A stretch of DNA of 57,169 nt from Rhodocyclales bacterium (GCA_028292485.1 JAQGMG010000050.1:1-57169), one strand, 5' to 3'; counted from the first letter of the stretch, positions 1 through 9,289 are shown. Program-made: numbers and translations. The notes: generated by a model from the letters alone, not told the origin.

Positions 1-2
1 AT

Positions 3-1247
3 GTCAATCAGACGCGCAGCGAAGCAGCAGGCGACGCCACCGCACCGACCGCCTTGCTCAAACAAGCCACGCAGCTCGTTGCCAACACCAGCCAGATCGC
101 CACCACGCACAAGACCGTCGCGGTAGCCGCCCACCTGGGCAGCAGCCAGGCCAACAGCAGCGTGCTTGACAAAGAGAAGGCGCCCGTCAGCGCACAACAC
201 CGCGCCGCCAGCGGCATGCTCGACACGAAGTTCGATGCGGCGCTCAGTGATGCGGGCAACAAGTCCACGACTGCCGACGCCAACAACGGGTCTGCCAAAA
301 TCCCGCACAGCACCGACCCGCTCATGACCTTCGCCGCAAAGGGCGGCCTGGGTGTGGTCGCAGGACAAGACCTGCAGTTTGCCAACGGCGAAGCAATCAC
401 CCTGGCCAGCGGGCAGGACAGCAACTTTGCGCTGGCCGATCAGCTGCGCATTCACACCGGGCAGGCGCTGGGCGTCCTCGCCGGCGCGCAAGGCCAGGGC
501 TCACTGAAAGTCATTGCCGCGCAAGGGCCCGTGCTCGTACAGGCACAAGCCGACACAATGACGCTGGCATCGAAGGCGCAGCTCAAGATGGTGTCGGTCA
601 GCGGCGACATAACGCTCGCTGCCAGCAAACGCTTTCATGCGGCCGTCAAGGGCGGCGCTTCCATCACGATGGAGAACGGCAATATGGTCGTGCAGTGTCC
701 GGGCACGCTCACGGTGCATGCAGGACAGAAGAGCTTTGTGGGAGGGGCGAAGGTCAGCAGTGTCCTTCCTCAGTTCCCCCGTTCTGCAATTGAAAACGTC
801 CCGGTCAAATTTGATCTTCAATTGCAGGATGTGCCAGGACCCAACGGGGCCTCCTTGCCTGAGACGCAATGGCGCATCGTCAGCGCGCCGGACCAGCACA
901 GCGCCGTGCTCAGCAAGAAGGAACTAGTGAGCGGCACAAGTGATGTCACAGGAAAAGTCGTACTCAGCCCCGCACAGGAAACACAGCTATTGGCCACCTA
1001 CAACGAGAGCCCCTCCACGCTTTGGATCGTTGCGGAAAGCCACGCGCACAACGTCGCCCTGAAACAAAGTCATGACGACTGGACCGATCAGCACAAACAA
1101 CACCAAGCACTGGATGCAATGGGCTACAGCGATGACCTCGCAACAGTGGGAGACGAGCCGGTGGACGACTTCTTCACCCGCCAAGCCTACGACGAGACCA
1201 AAGCGCGCACCGGCGCGGCACTGATCAACAAGACCAAAAAAGGCTAA
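3..1247 (+). CDS. vgrG: VgrG C-terminal portion (T6SS spike tip), 5' truncated by window edge
   Basis: The frame is open from the first bases, so the gene starts upstream; 414 residues are visible. VgrG is the trimeric spike tip of the type VI secretion system and carries effectors into target cells. The visible part resembles the DUF2345/VgrG C-terminal beta-prism: Ala/Gly-rich repetitive strands such as GGLGVVAGQDLQFANGE and a run ending MVVQCPGTLTVHAG. After about residue 270 comes a C-terminal extension (VPVKFDLQLQDVPGP onward) with a beta-sandwich look that probably docks the next gene's toxin. The stop at 1245-1247 lies 2 bases before the phospholipase start, the usual VgrG-effector arrangement. 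The N-terminal gp27/gp5 parts cannot be judged. Confidence 0.87.
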   Translation, partial: VNQTRSEAAGDATAPTALLKQATQLVANTSQIATTHKTVAVAAHLGSSQANSSVLDKEKAPVSAQHRAASGMLDTKFDAALSDAGNKSTTADANNGSAKIPHSTDPLMTFAAKGGLGVVAGQDLQFANGEAITLASGQDSNFALADQLRIHTGQALGVLAGAQGQGSLKVIAAQGPVLVQAQADTMTLASKAQLKMVSVSGDITLAASKRFHAAVKGGASITMENGNMVVQCPGTLTVHAGQKSFVGGAKVSSVLPQFPRSAIENVPVKFDLQLQDVPGPNGASLPETQWRIVSAPDQHSAVLSKKELVSGTSDVTGKVVLSPAQETQLLATYNESPSTLWIVAESHAHNVALKQSHDDWTDQHKQHQALDAMGYSDDLATVGDEPVDDFFTRQAYDETKARTGAALINKTKKG

Positions 1248-1249
1248 GC

Positions 1250-3796
1250 ATGCCCCTGAATGTCCAAGCCCCTCTGCGCACGGCCAAACAGCTCTTCGAC
1301 AAGGACGGCACACCCCACAAAAGCGTGCTGACCAGCAATCTGTGGGTCGGTAGCGCAACGGTGTTTTCCAGACCGACTGGAGACAACAAGGTTGTCGCGT
1401 TCACCACCGGCAAGGAATACTTCGCCGACCTGATCACGTCGTGCGATGCCGCCACGCAAGAGATATACATCTTGGGCTGGCAGGTCAATTGGGATGCGTT
1501 GTTGGCTCCCGGTGTGCGTCTGTACGACGTACTGCTGCGCGCTGCCAGACGTGGCGTCAAGATCTACGTCATGCCTTGGGACGACACCAATCCTGTCCAG
1601 ACCTATGACGACCAGACCAAGACCATGCTGGAGAGCATCAACGGGCGCTCTGGCGTCACGGGGAAACCTGTCACGGTCTTGATCGCCAAATCATTTGCCA
1701 GCAAAAACAACAGCTACTTCAGCCACCACCAGAAGCAAGTCATCATCGACCAGAAGATTGCCTACATCGGCGGCATGGACCTGGCGTATGGCCGGTATGA
1801 CGACGCCACCTACGACTTGCATGCCGACAAGGACGGCAGGCAGGTACTCAATCGCTACAACGGTTGCGTAGCCTGGGTACAGCCCATCTCGGAAAAAGAC
1901 CCCAATGTCATAGACCCGGACGATCTGATCGGCGTGGTAGACAACGCAAAAATACCGTTTGGGGGCAAGAGTAACGCCGAAGCAGTTGCCGACAAGGCAG
2001 AGTACGGTGCGTGGCAGATACCGTATGCCGACCCCGGCGAATGGAACATGATCGAAAACCGGAATTGGGGCGTCAAAAACAGCGCCAGCTCCAATTCGCT
2101 GCTCGAAAGCAATAAGCCGGACCGTCACACGCTAGACCCAGCAAAACAACCACGCATGCCCTGGCAAGACATGCACAGTCGCATCGAAGGCCCGGCCATC
2201 TCCGATCTGCTGCGCAACTTTGTTGTGCGTTGGAATGCCTGCCAAGGAAAACGCCTGGATATGCCCAAGCCGCCGGCAAGCTACGCCAAAGCAGGCAACG
2301 CGTTCATACAAGTGCTGCGTAGCGCCCCGGCCGCGATGGGACAGGCCGAATACAACGCTCTGCCATCCAGAACCAACGTCAAGGCACCCGCAGGCACCGA
2401 GAATGACATTCACCGCGCCATGGTGCAGCTCATCGAGAAGAGCCGCAACTTCATCTATATCGAAAACCAGTTCTTCGTTTCCGCGTTCGGCAGCATCGGT
2501 GGCCCACAAGGGCCTCTGTCACCTGCCGCCCAGTTCATCAACAGCTATGGCGGTAGCGACCAGAACAAGACGGCAAGTTCGGTACTTGGCAGCATCGATG
2601 ACGACAGTCATCTGAAAGTTGGCCGTAACGGCTGGAAGCCTAGCGTAAGCGTCGATGACTCCGCCTTGCACAAGCCGCCGACCAACCAGGTATGCGAAGC
2701 GCTTATTGCCCGCATCCAGCGCAGCATCCTGGACGTCAAGCGCCCAAAATTTCACGTCTACGTTACGGTGCCGGTTCACCCGGAGGGACTGCTGAGCAAG
2801 GCATCGATTGCCGTGCAGGTGTACTGGACGATGCAGACCCTCGTCTTTGGCAGCATGAGCTTGCTCAACGGCATTCGCCGCGCCATCAAGGTGCGCGAGC
2901 TGATGGACAAGGACGACCTCGACTACTTGTGCCGCGACCATTCGGACATCCTCAACGACAAAGCCAACACCGAGTACGAAAGCGTCCCCATTGAGAAATG
3001 CTTCGAATATGTCACGCTGCTGAACCTGCGCAACTGGGCCAAATTGCCCGGCAGCAAAGCCGGCGACGAGCGCTATGTGACCGAACAAATCTACGTGCAC
3101 ACCAAGCTGATGATCGTCGACGATCTCTATGCGCTCTACGGCAGCGCCAATATCAACGACCGCAGCCTGTTAGGCGAGCGCGATTCCGAAATTGCCGTTC
3201 TGGTTATGGACGGCGACGACAGCCGCGCCGATGTGTGTGGCAAAGGCAGTCAACGACCTGTCAGGAAGTTTGCCCACGAGTTGCGCATGAATGTGTGGAA
3301 GAAGCTATTCGGCATAAGCGGCGGCGTGCGCCCGGCGAGGGACTTGCTCAGCGCTATCGAAGCACCGGGCATACCGGATAGCTGGCGGCGTATCCAGGCG
3401 CAAGCGGAGAAGAACGCGGCGGCTTATGAGGCGGTGTTTTCGTTTGTGCCGAGGAGTTGGTCCGGGCGCAGGCTAGACGATGGCACTGCAGAAACAGGAT
3501 CAATCTTGCCAACGTGGAACCGCGATATCAACGCTCCGCCAAAGGCAAGCTGGGGCGCGAAAGGAAATCTTGTTTCCCCGCTGCCTTTTCAATCAGAATT
3601 TTGGTCGTTGGCCCGGCACAACACGTCGGCCGTGAATCAACTCGAAAGTATCAGAGGATTCATCACAGCGTTACCAATTCATTGGACTGAGAATGAAAAT
3701 ATCAAGTTTGACTATCCCACAGCACTCGTAGCAGAGAACAGCCCTTCTGAAAACCACTTTCCGGAAGGTGCTCTGTTGAAAGAAGTTGATGTTTGA
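1250..3796 (+). CDS. T6SS phospholipase D effector (Tle5-like)
   Basis: 848-residue protein with two HxKx4D phospholipase D motifs: His160-Lys162-Asp167 (HQKQVIID) and His617-Lys619-Asp624 (HTKLMIVD). Both are followed by the usual Gly/Ser-Asn-rich stretch (GSANINDRS after the second). This is the signature of bacterial PLD toxins of the Tle5 group, which cleave phospholipids in the periplasm of target cells after T6SS delivery. There is no signal peptide, as expected for VgrG cargo. The start 2 bases after the vgrG stop and the immunity-like genes that follow support an effector role. The last ~150 residues (from about 690) form a separate C-terminal domain, and a diverged orphan copy of it is encoded at 7200-7655. 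A housekeeping phospholipase is unlikely in this context. Confidence 0.88.
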   Translation: MPLNVQAPLRTAKQLFDKDGTPHKSVLTSNLWVGSATVFSRPTGDNKVVAFTTGKEYFADLITSCDAATQEIYILGWQVNWDALLAPGVRLYDVLLRAARRGVKIYVMPWDDTNPVQTYDDQTKTMLESINGRSGVTGKPVTVLIAKSFASKNNSYFSHHQKQVIIDQKIAYIGGMDLAYGRYDDATYDLHADKDGRQVLNRYNGCVAWVQPISEKDPNVIDPDDLIGVVDNAKIPFGGKSNAEAVADKAEYGAWQIPYADPGEWNMIENRNWGVKNSASSNSLLESNKPDRHTLDPAKQPRMPWQDMHSRIEGPAISDLLRNFVVRWNACQGKRLDMPKPPASYAKAGNAFIQVLRSAPAAMGQAEYNALPSRTNVKAPAGTENDIHRAMVQLIEKSRNFIYIENQFFVSAFGSIGGPQGPLSPAAQFINSYGGSDQNKTASSVLGSIDDDSHLKVGRNGWKPSVSVDDSALHKPPTNQVCEALIARIQRSILDVKRPKFHVYVTVPVHPEGLLSKASIAVQVYWTMQTLVFGSMSLLNGIRRAIKVRELMDKDDLDYLCRDHSDILNDKANTEYESVPIEKCFEYVTLLNLRNWAKLPGSKAGDERYVTEQIYVHTKLMIVDDLYALYGSANINDRSLLGERDSEIAVLVMDGDDSRADVCGKGSQRPVRKFAHELRMNVWKKLFGISGGVRPARDLLSAIEAPGIPDSWRRIQAQAEKNAAAYEAVFSFVPRSWSGRRLDDGTAETGSILPTWNRDINAPPKASWGAKGNLVSPLPFQSEFWSLARHNTSAVNQLESIRGFITALPIHWTENENIKFDYPTALVAENSPSENHFPEGALLKEVDV

Positions 3797-3840
3797 CAAA
3801 TCATGTCTAGAGATAAAATCGGCGTACCTAAGGTGAATAC

Positions 3841-4938
3841 GTGAAGTACATGACTCCATTTTCTCAAGGCCGATTTCTTGCCATTGCGTTCTGCATCTTG
3901 AGTATTAACGGATGTAGCGCACATGACGTGCCGGCAGACTGGAAAGCTGATTGCGTAGGACGGACCCAACTCAGCCTTCCCGGTGAAATAGATGTCGCCG
4001 CAACAACAGCCTTGGATCTTCAAAAACATTGGGACCCACCGGCCTCGAGCTTTGCTGACAACCAATCGGCATCTTGGTCGAGCCTAGGATACTTAGGTGA
4101 AGTGAGGATCATTCACGGACTTCTGCCCGCGGAGATCGATGCTCTTGTCGCCAGCAGAAAAGAAGCGCGTGACAAATTTCGAGCAGATGCGGCCCAAGCG
4201 TCACGGCGCCCTAGAAAGGGGTTGGACGTGTACCAGGACTTCAGCGTGGAGCCCCCCCAGAATGGATTTGGATTCCAAGCGGATGGCCGCAGGTTTTTGA
4301 CATTGCGCTTGGGTACGCACCTGTTTATATGGAGTAGTTACTCGGGGATTGACTCGCAACAAGCGCAACAATCTTTTAACTCTATCGTCAGTGGCTTGAG
4401 AACGCGCGACGCCTTCGTCATTCCCAATGATCCAGGCGTATGCCTTCCATACGCTTTTATTCGTGACGACGGCAACACACCTCGCGTCATTGCAGCCACC
4501 TACCGCCTGCGCGAACATCCCGACGTGACGATCTGGTTGCAAGATCGTGATTCAGAGCATCCTTGGTCGGGCTTCGATCCCGAGAAGCTCACGCCAGTTG
4601 CGAAGGCCGACTCTTTCTGGACCTACTACGACTCATCCGATCGAAAGTCTCTGCGCAGCGTATGGAACGACCCATACCGCCGTATCACCTTAGCAAATTC
4701 CAAGGGAGTCGAGTCATTTGTCAGAATTATCCGCAAAGACGACACGGAAGATTTCGGTTATCTCGTCGTTGCACGCGGCGATCCGGATGCAAAGGAAGAC
4801 ACCCCCGACTTGATGTTGTATGTCATCCGAGATACAAAAAATGCCAAGGCAAAAGGTATCGAGCCGATCAGCAAGGATGCCTTCTTGGAAATGGCACAGA
4901 CTATCGCGGCCAGCGTGAAGCGACGGCCAACCAAGTGA
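3841..4938 (+). CDS. Tli4-like T6SS immunity lipoprotein, copy 1
   Basis: 365 residues. GTG start chosen because AAGGTG lies five bases upstream; an ATG three codons later is poorly placed. The N-terminus is a signal sequence ending in a lipobox-like INGC, so a periplasmic lipoprotein is expected, the right place to neutralise a periplasmic phospholipase. The mature protein begins with a conserved WKADCVGRTQLSLPGEIDV block. The C-terminal half (GVCLPYAFIRDDG to AASVKRRP) is shared by all four paralogues here and resembles the Tli4 immunity family. The family name rests on recalled motifs; the role is inferred from position directly after the PLD toxin. Stop overlaps the next start (TGATG). 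Confidence 0.75.
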   Translation: MKYMTPFSQGRFLAIAFCILSINGCSAHDVPADWKADCVGRTQLSLPGEIDVAATTALDLQKHWDPPASSFADNQSASWSSLGYLGEVRIIHGLLPAEIDALVASRKEARDKFRADAAQASRRPRKGLDVYQDFSVEPPQNGFGFQADGRRFLTLRLGTHLFIWSSYSGIDSQQAQQSFNSIVSGLRTRDAFVIPNDPGVCLPYAFIRDDGNTPRVIAATYRLREHPDVTIWLQDRDSEHPWSGFDPEKLTPVAKADSFWTYYDSSDRKSLRSVWNDPYRRITLANSKGVESFVRIIRKDDTEDFGYLVVARGDPDAKEDTPDLMLYVIRDTKNAKAKGIEPISKDAFLEMAQTIAASVKRRPTK

Positions 4939-6053
4939 TGTTGCTTCGAGGTTTCTTCGTCCTAATGAGTAGACGGAGCGCTCAATGGTTTATTGCGGGT
5001 ATGCTTTTGTTCTGGGTAGTGTGCGGTTGTTTAGCGCAGCCCTCAGCTGTTCCTGTCGAATGGAAAACAGACTGCGTAGGGCGCATGCAGTTGAGCTTTC
5101 CTGGAGACGTCGACATAGCGTCCAACTCGGTAAAGACAATACTCAAGGAATTCCAAACGGTATCTCCTCAACCACAGTTCGACTTTACGGATGGTCAGAA
5201 CGCAGGGTGGTCCTACACCCAGTACATGGGACGAATTCTTGTCAGCAATCCACTTAACCCAGAAGAGAAAACAAAGCTTGCCAGCGCAGCGGAGACTGCA
5301 GTGCAAATAGCAAGCAAGTGGGCCAAGAAAAATCACTACGTATTTGAAGAACTTTCTGTCAAACCCCATGAAGGCATGGCTAGCCATTCCGACGGGCATT
5401 TCAGCGTTTCCTTGTTCCTTGGAAACAACTTTGTTCGCCTCTCTTCGTCTGCGCCGAATTCAACTTGGGCTGAACGAAAGACATCCTTCCAAATGTTTGT
5501 ATCTGGTATTGCAAGCCGCCCTTTCGGCACAGTGCCACATATTCCCGGCGTTTGCCTGCCATACATTTTTATTGGGGACGACGAAACACCAGGGCGATCC
5601 ATCAGCGCGACCTACCGCCTTAAGGACCATCCCGATATCACGATCTGGCTGGAAGACAGTAACGCAGCTCGTATCGGGCCGGGACAAAACCCCGAGAAGT
5701 TTACGCCTGTATCCCAGTCGGATTTTTTCTGGACGCAGCGTTATGGTAGTGGTGTGCGTAAATCCGTGCGCAGTATCTGGGCCATTCCCTATCGGAATAT
5801 CGATTTCGCTGGCCAAAAAGGCGTTGAGTCCTTCGTCAGAATCATTCGCGGCGACGACGCCGAAGATTTTGGCTATCTCGCCGTTGTTCGCGGCGATCCG
5901 GATGCAAAAAAAGACACGCCAGATTTGATGCTTTATGTCATTCGAGACGCGAAGAACTCCACGGCAAAGGGGATCGAGCCAGTCAGCAAAGACGCCTTCT
6001 TAGAAATCGCACAGACTATTGCGGCCAGCGTAAAGCGGCGGCCTACCAAGTGA
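4938..6053 (+). CDS. Tli4-like T6SS immunity lipoprotein, copy 2
   Basis: 371 residues. The start at 4938 overlaps the previous stop by one base (TGATG), implying translational coupling; the longer open frame from 4563 lies inside copy 1 and is ignored. The signal sequence ends near VCGCLAQ, compatible with lipid modification. It has the same two-part build as copy 1: N-terminal block with the Cys-Val-Gly-Arg motif (DCVGRMQLSF) and a strongly conserved C-terminal half ending ASVKRRPTK. Near-identity of the C-terminal 100 residues with copy 1, against a diverged N-terminal half, suggests tandem duplication with specificity changing in the N-terminal part. Stop again overlaps the next start. 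Confidence 0.75.
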   Translation: MLLRGFFVLMSRRSAQWFIAGMLLFWVVCGCLAQPSAVPVEWKTDCVGRMQLSFPGDVDIASNSVKTILKEFQTVSPQPQFDFTDGQNAGWSYTQYMGRILVSNPLNPEEKTKLASAAETAVQIASKWAKKNHYVFEELSVKPHEGMASHSDGHFSVSLFLGNNFVRLSSSAPNSTWAERKTSFQMFVSGIASRPFGTVPHIPGVCLPYIFIGDDETPGRSISATYRLKDHPDITIWLEDSNAARIGPGQNPEKFTPVSQSDFFWTQRYGSGVRKSVRSIWAIPYRNIDFAGQKGVESFVRIIRGDDAEDFGYLAVVRGDPDAKKDTPDLMLYVIRDAKNSTAKGIEPVSKDAFLEIAQTIAASVKRRPTK

Positions 6054-7170
6054 TGTTGCTGCGAAATTTCTTTGTCATATTTGGCAGATGCGGCGCTCAA
6101 TGGTTTACTGCGGCTATGCTGTTGTTCTGTGCAGTGGTCGATTGTTCAGCACAGCCTTCAACCGCTTCCGTTGCATGGAAAACCGATTGTGTCGGGCGAA
6201 TGCAATTGAGTTTACCCCCGGACATAGAAGTGGCGGCGGACACTACCAAGAGCTGGCATAAACAAAGCTCTCCTCGTGTTGGAAGGTTCACGGATGACGA
6301 AGTTGCAGGCTGGTCCTCATATTTCGTCCTCGGTGAAATTCAGATATCCCACGCGTGGACTGCAAGTGAGATCAGTGCATTTATGGATGAGAGCAAACGC
6401 TCTATGGACAAGTTCCGCCCGGGCGGCACAGTGCAAAAGATGGTTGGCTCCAAGCCTTTTGGTGAGCTATCGACCTCACCACAAAAGGGATTCGCTTGGG
6501 ATTTTGGTACGACTAGATATGCAATCTTGCAAGTCGGGAATCACGTACTTGGTTGGACAGCCGGGCGCCCTAACGGTGAGCCCGTTGCCCGTCTAGCAAA
6601 TAATTACAACCTTATAGTGAGAGGGCTAAGCGCTCGAGATACATTCTCTTTACCAAAGGAGGTTGGTGTTTGTCTGCCCTATGTTTTATTCGTGACGATG
6701 GTGAAACGCCACGTTACGTTGCGACAACATACCGTCTTCGCGGGCATCCAGACATTACGGTTTGGCTAAAAGACATGGACGCGGCAGCTATTGATCCTAA
6801 ACAAAATCCTAAGACCGCTACTCCAGAATACGAATCAGATTTTTTTTGGGCTAACTACAAAACGTCCGAACGTAAATCACTACATAGTGTGTGGCAACAG
6901 CCATATCGACAAGCCACATTGGCAACCTCTAAGGGCGTTGAGTCTTTCGTCAAGATCGTTCGCGATAACGATGCCGTGGATTATGGCTATCTAGTTGTTA
7001 CGCGCGGAAGTTCTGAGGCAAAAGAAGACACACCGGATCTTATGCTTTACGTCATTCAGAACTCCACAGTAGCGAAGTCCAAGGGCATTCAACCAATGGA
7101 CAAGGACGCTCTTCTAGAAATGGCGCAAACCATTGCGGCAAGTGTGAAGCGCCGGCCAGCATCAAAATGA
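6053..7170 (+). pseudogene. Tli4-like immunity lipoprotein, copy 3, single-base frameshift
   Basis: Same organisation as copies 1 and 2: signal sequence (MLLRNFFVIFGRCGAQW), DCVGRMQLSLPP block, then the conserved C-terminal half. The frame breaks in a T4 run at 6684-6687. The paralogues read Val-Cys-Leu-Pro-Tyr-x-Phe-Ile-Arg-Asp-Asp-Gly; here one T is missing, so the upstream frame runs on to 6769 while the conserved half resumes in the frame open from 6670 to 7170. The total of 1118 bases is one short of a 372-codon gene, which fits a single deletion. It may be a pseudogene, a slippage-prone gene or a sequencing error. Overlaps copy 2's stop as TGATG. Confidence 0.78.
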
Positions 7171-7199
7171 AGCTTTGACAAGGCGGCCCAGAAGAACGC

Positions 7200-7655
7200 A
7201 TGTTCGGCATCGAAACACCTGCGAGTCCCAAAGCCTGGGCAGCAATTGCCAAGCGGGCGCAGCAGAATACGGCGGCTTATGAGGCGGTGTTTGATTGGAT
7301 TCCGAGGAATGAATCAATTTTTGCTACGCCGGAAGACAAGAAAATACCGCCTTCTTCGATTTGGCCTCGCTGGAAAAAAGGGATTTCTGATGTAGAGCAA
7401 CCAGTGGGCTACATGCCGTTTCAAAATGAATTCTGGAGTGTTGCTCAACATAAAGCATCATCAGCCCTTCTAGGCGTAAAAGGATTCATTGCAGCCCTCC
7501 CAACAAAATGGATGGAGGGCGAAAACAACAATTGGGGTTATCACTCCGCTCTCATTTCCAAAATTGATGACGTGCCAGAGCCACAAGATCAGCGCGCCAA
7601 AAAGATATTGTTAGGGGAAGCCTCCCCGCTGCACACACCAAGAGGCAATGTATGA
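7200..7655 (+). pseudogene. Orphan C-terminal domain of a PLD toxin
   Basis: 151 codons homologous to the last ~150 residues of the phospholipase D effector at 1250-3796. Matching blocks are NTAAYEAVFDWIPRN vs NAAAYEAVFSFVPRS, PFQNEFWSVAQHK vs PFQSEFWSLARHN, and GFIAALPTKW vs GFITALPIHW. The HKD catalytic domain is missing, so it cannot be a phospholipase by itself. The break lies near a shared Phe-Gly-Ile, where the copy lacks the linker of the full toxin. It overlaps the next immunity gene by four bases (ATGA). The layout resembles orphan toxin tips of Rhs/CDI loci: a displaced effector end left with its own immunity gene. An ATG is present but no strong ribosome binding site, so translation is uncertain. 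Confidence 0.7.
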
Positions 7656-8728
7656 ATTTCTTTCTTTCTCCCTTGATCTTTTTGATTTGTCTCGTCGGAA
7701 TGGATGCTGCAAGATCTGAAGTCCTCCAGAGCAAAAATGTCGGCAACACAGAATGTGTAGGACGTTATCAAATATCTCCGCCTGGATTGGTAGATGTCGC
7801 TACAACTATTCCTTTGGAGCGTTTCTCCGAAGGCTATCAAGCCAGCGGAAATTTTCTCTTTGCAAAGGATGATCGTGCCTTTTACTCCGATCAGCTATAT
7901 GAGGGAGCCATACTGACGGGGCCAAGCATTTCGGACCAAAAATTCGACGCTTTTCGACTGGAAATGCAAGAATTTAGGGCACAAAGGCGTTTGGCGCGTG
8001 GCGCTGAAGAGCAGTATCAACAACAAGTCAAAAATCTACCATTTAAGGACAATCCATCCACGTTTTATCTTTGGAGCAGTGGCTACGGCACCGTCAGTTT
8101 TATAGCCTTGCGATCTGGACGACTTTTTCAATGGCGCCTTGAAGGTTACCCACAAGAATTCGACGCAAACGTTAAAACTATGCTGACCGTCGAGAAGGGG
8201 CTCCGCGCCCGTGCCCTCTTCGAGCTGCCAAAGGAATCTGGCGTCTGTATCCCTTACGGCTTTGTTGCCGACGACGGCAAGCCAGGACGGAAAATCGGCG
8301 TCACCATGCGCTTGATCGAACATCCGGAAGTAGAGATATTTTTCCAGGATGAGACGCCTGCATCGAACGATCTGGATGAGACCAAGGAAATCAATTTTTT
8401 TTGGGAAGACAACTACCGTCAACCCGATCGTCAGCGCCGTCTTCTCAGTCCGCATGTTCCCGGCATAACCTACTTTCCATCCGTAAAGATTGCCGGGCGA
8501 AAAGGCAAATACAGCTTCGTGGAGATCACGCGTCAGGACGGCTCTCTCGATTACGGTTACCTCGCTTATGTCAAGGGTGACGCCAAGACCAAGGAAGACA
8601 CACCCAACCTGATGCTCTACGTCATCCGCACCGCCGCACGAGCCAAGGGCGAGCCCATTGGAAAAAACGAATTCAAGAAGCTGGCCGATGAGATCACTGC
8701 AAGCATTCGGCGACGGCCCGTGCAATAG
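7652..8728 (+). CDS. Tli4-like T6SS immunity protein, copy 4 (divergent)
   Basis: 358 residues, start overlapping the preceding stop (ATGA). A Sec signal (MNFFLSPLIFLICLVGMDAA) without a clear lipobox Cys suggests a soluble periplasmic protein, unlike copies 1-3. It keeps the hallmark blocks: ECVGRYQISPPG near the N-terminus, GVCIPYGFVADDG, KEDTPNLMLYVIRTAA and a final SIRRRPVQ. It is the most diverged of the four and pairs with the orphan toxin tip just upstream, so it is probably the immunity protein of a second, displaced effector. Inference from homology and position; the binding partner is unknown. Confidence 0.72.
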   Translation: MNFFLSPLIFLICLVGMDAARSEVLQSKNVGNTECVGRYQISPPGLVDVATTIPLERFSEGYQASGNFLFAKDDRAFYSDQLYEGAILTGPSISDQKFDAFRLEMQEFRAQRRLARGAEEQYQQQVKNLPFKDNPSTFYLWSSGYGTVSFIALRSGRLFQWRLEGYPQEFDANVKTMLTVEKGLRARALFELPKESGVCIPYGFVADDGKPGRKIGVTMRLIEHPEVEIFFQDETPASNDLDETKEINFFWEDNYRQPDRQRRLLSPHVPGITYFPSVKIAGRKGKYSFVEITRQDGSLDYGYLAYVKGDAKTKEDTPNLMLYVIRTAARAKGEPIGKNEFKKLADEITASIRRRPVQ

Positions 8729-8908
8729 TAGGCTCGAAGAAAGTAAAAATTGGTGATTTTGCGCTTGATGAAGATGAACAGCGTCGTGCCAAGACATTGC
8801 CAGCAGATGAGATTGGTTTTTAGCGGAGAGTTTTTACGATGCTTCAACGCATCAGCAATTTTTTCAGACGTCTAGAAATGCTTTGTCGATTCTCATGAAG
8901 GTCTCGAA
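8729..8908 (+). other. Intergenic stretch with possible gene debris
   Basis: No complete gene is seen. A 30-codon open stretch from 8731 to 8823 reads as a plausible acidic peptide (DFALDEDEQRRAKTLPADE) with no start codon or ribosome binding site. It may be the tail of a lost coding region. AT-rich compared with the sequence after 9.4 kb. Confidence 0.3.
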
Positions 8909-9289
8909 ATGACTTCAGTGCTGTTGCAGGAAGGTATGCGCCTGCGATTTCCGGCCACGCCGGAAACCGACGCTCGTTTTCGCTTTTGTGTGGTTTGGTG
9001 CCTCTCCGTCTTGATGGGCGGCAAACCTGTTTACGCGCACAAGTGGTGGGGCGATATCGGCCTGGAGATTCAGTCCGATCTTTGTGCACATCCAAACGTG
9101 GTGGCCTTCATGCAAGGCGCATGGCCGTATTTTTACGAGCAAGTACAACAGCGCTTCTCGCCGACGCAGGTGGATCTGGTCAGTAACATTGCATTGCCCT
9201 ATGGCACCGCGCAGCTCACGATTGCATGCGGCGATGAACCGCTGATACGGGGCGTTGCGATTTTTGTCGAATGGGTCGAAGGCGACTAA
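8909..9289 (+). CDS. Uncharacterised 126-residue protein, copy A
   Basis: 126 residues, unrecognised family. GAAGG six bases before the ATG is a fair ribosome binding site. No signal peptide; an acidic, aromatic-rich soluble protein with blocks such as RFCVVWCLSVLMGGKPVYAH and QGAWPYFYEQ. A paralogue lies on the opposite strand at 55614-56000, with about 28 mismatches over 366 bases in my hand alignment. Both copies close a run of T6SS-associated genes, so an accessory, immunity or adaptor role in that system is possible, but nothing in the sequence proves it. Two near-identical copies in the same kind of context argue for a real gene. Confidence 0.7.
   Translation: MTSVLLQEGMRLRFPATPETDARFRFCVVWCLSVLMGGKPVYAHKWWGDIGLEIQSDLCAHPNVVAFMQGAWPYFYEQVQQRFSPTQVDLVSNIALPYGTAQLTIACGDEPLIRGVAIFVEWVEGD
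8911..9276 (+). repeat. Long inverted repeat, left copy
   Basis: 366 bases matching the reverse complement of 55618-55983 with about 28 mismatches by hand (about 92% identity). The homology is confined to the 126-residue gene and stops just before its ATG and near its stop. The two copies could recombine and invert the 46 kb between them. Confidence 0.85.

Noticed and set aside
4563-4937. N-terminal extension of immunity copy 2
   Set aside because: It is the out-of-frame shadow of copy 1; the paralogue start at 4938 has a signal peptide and overlaps the upstream stop.
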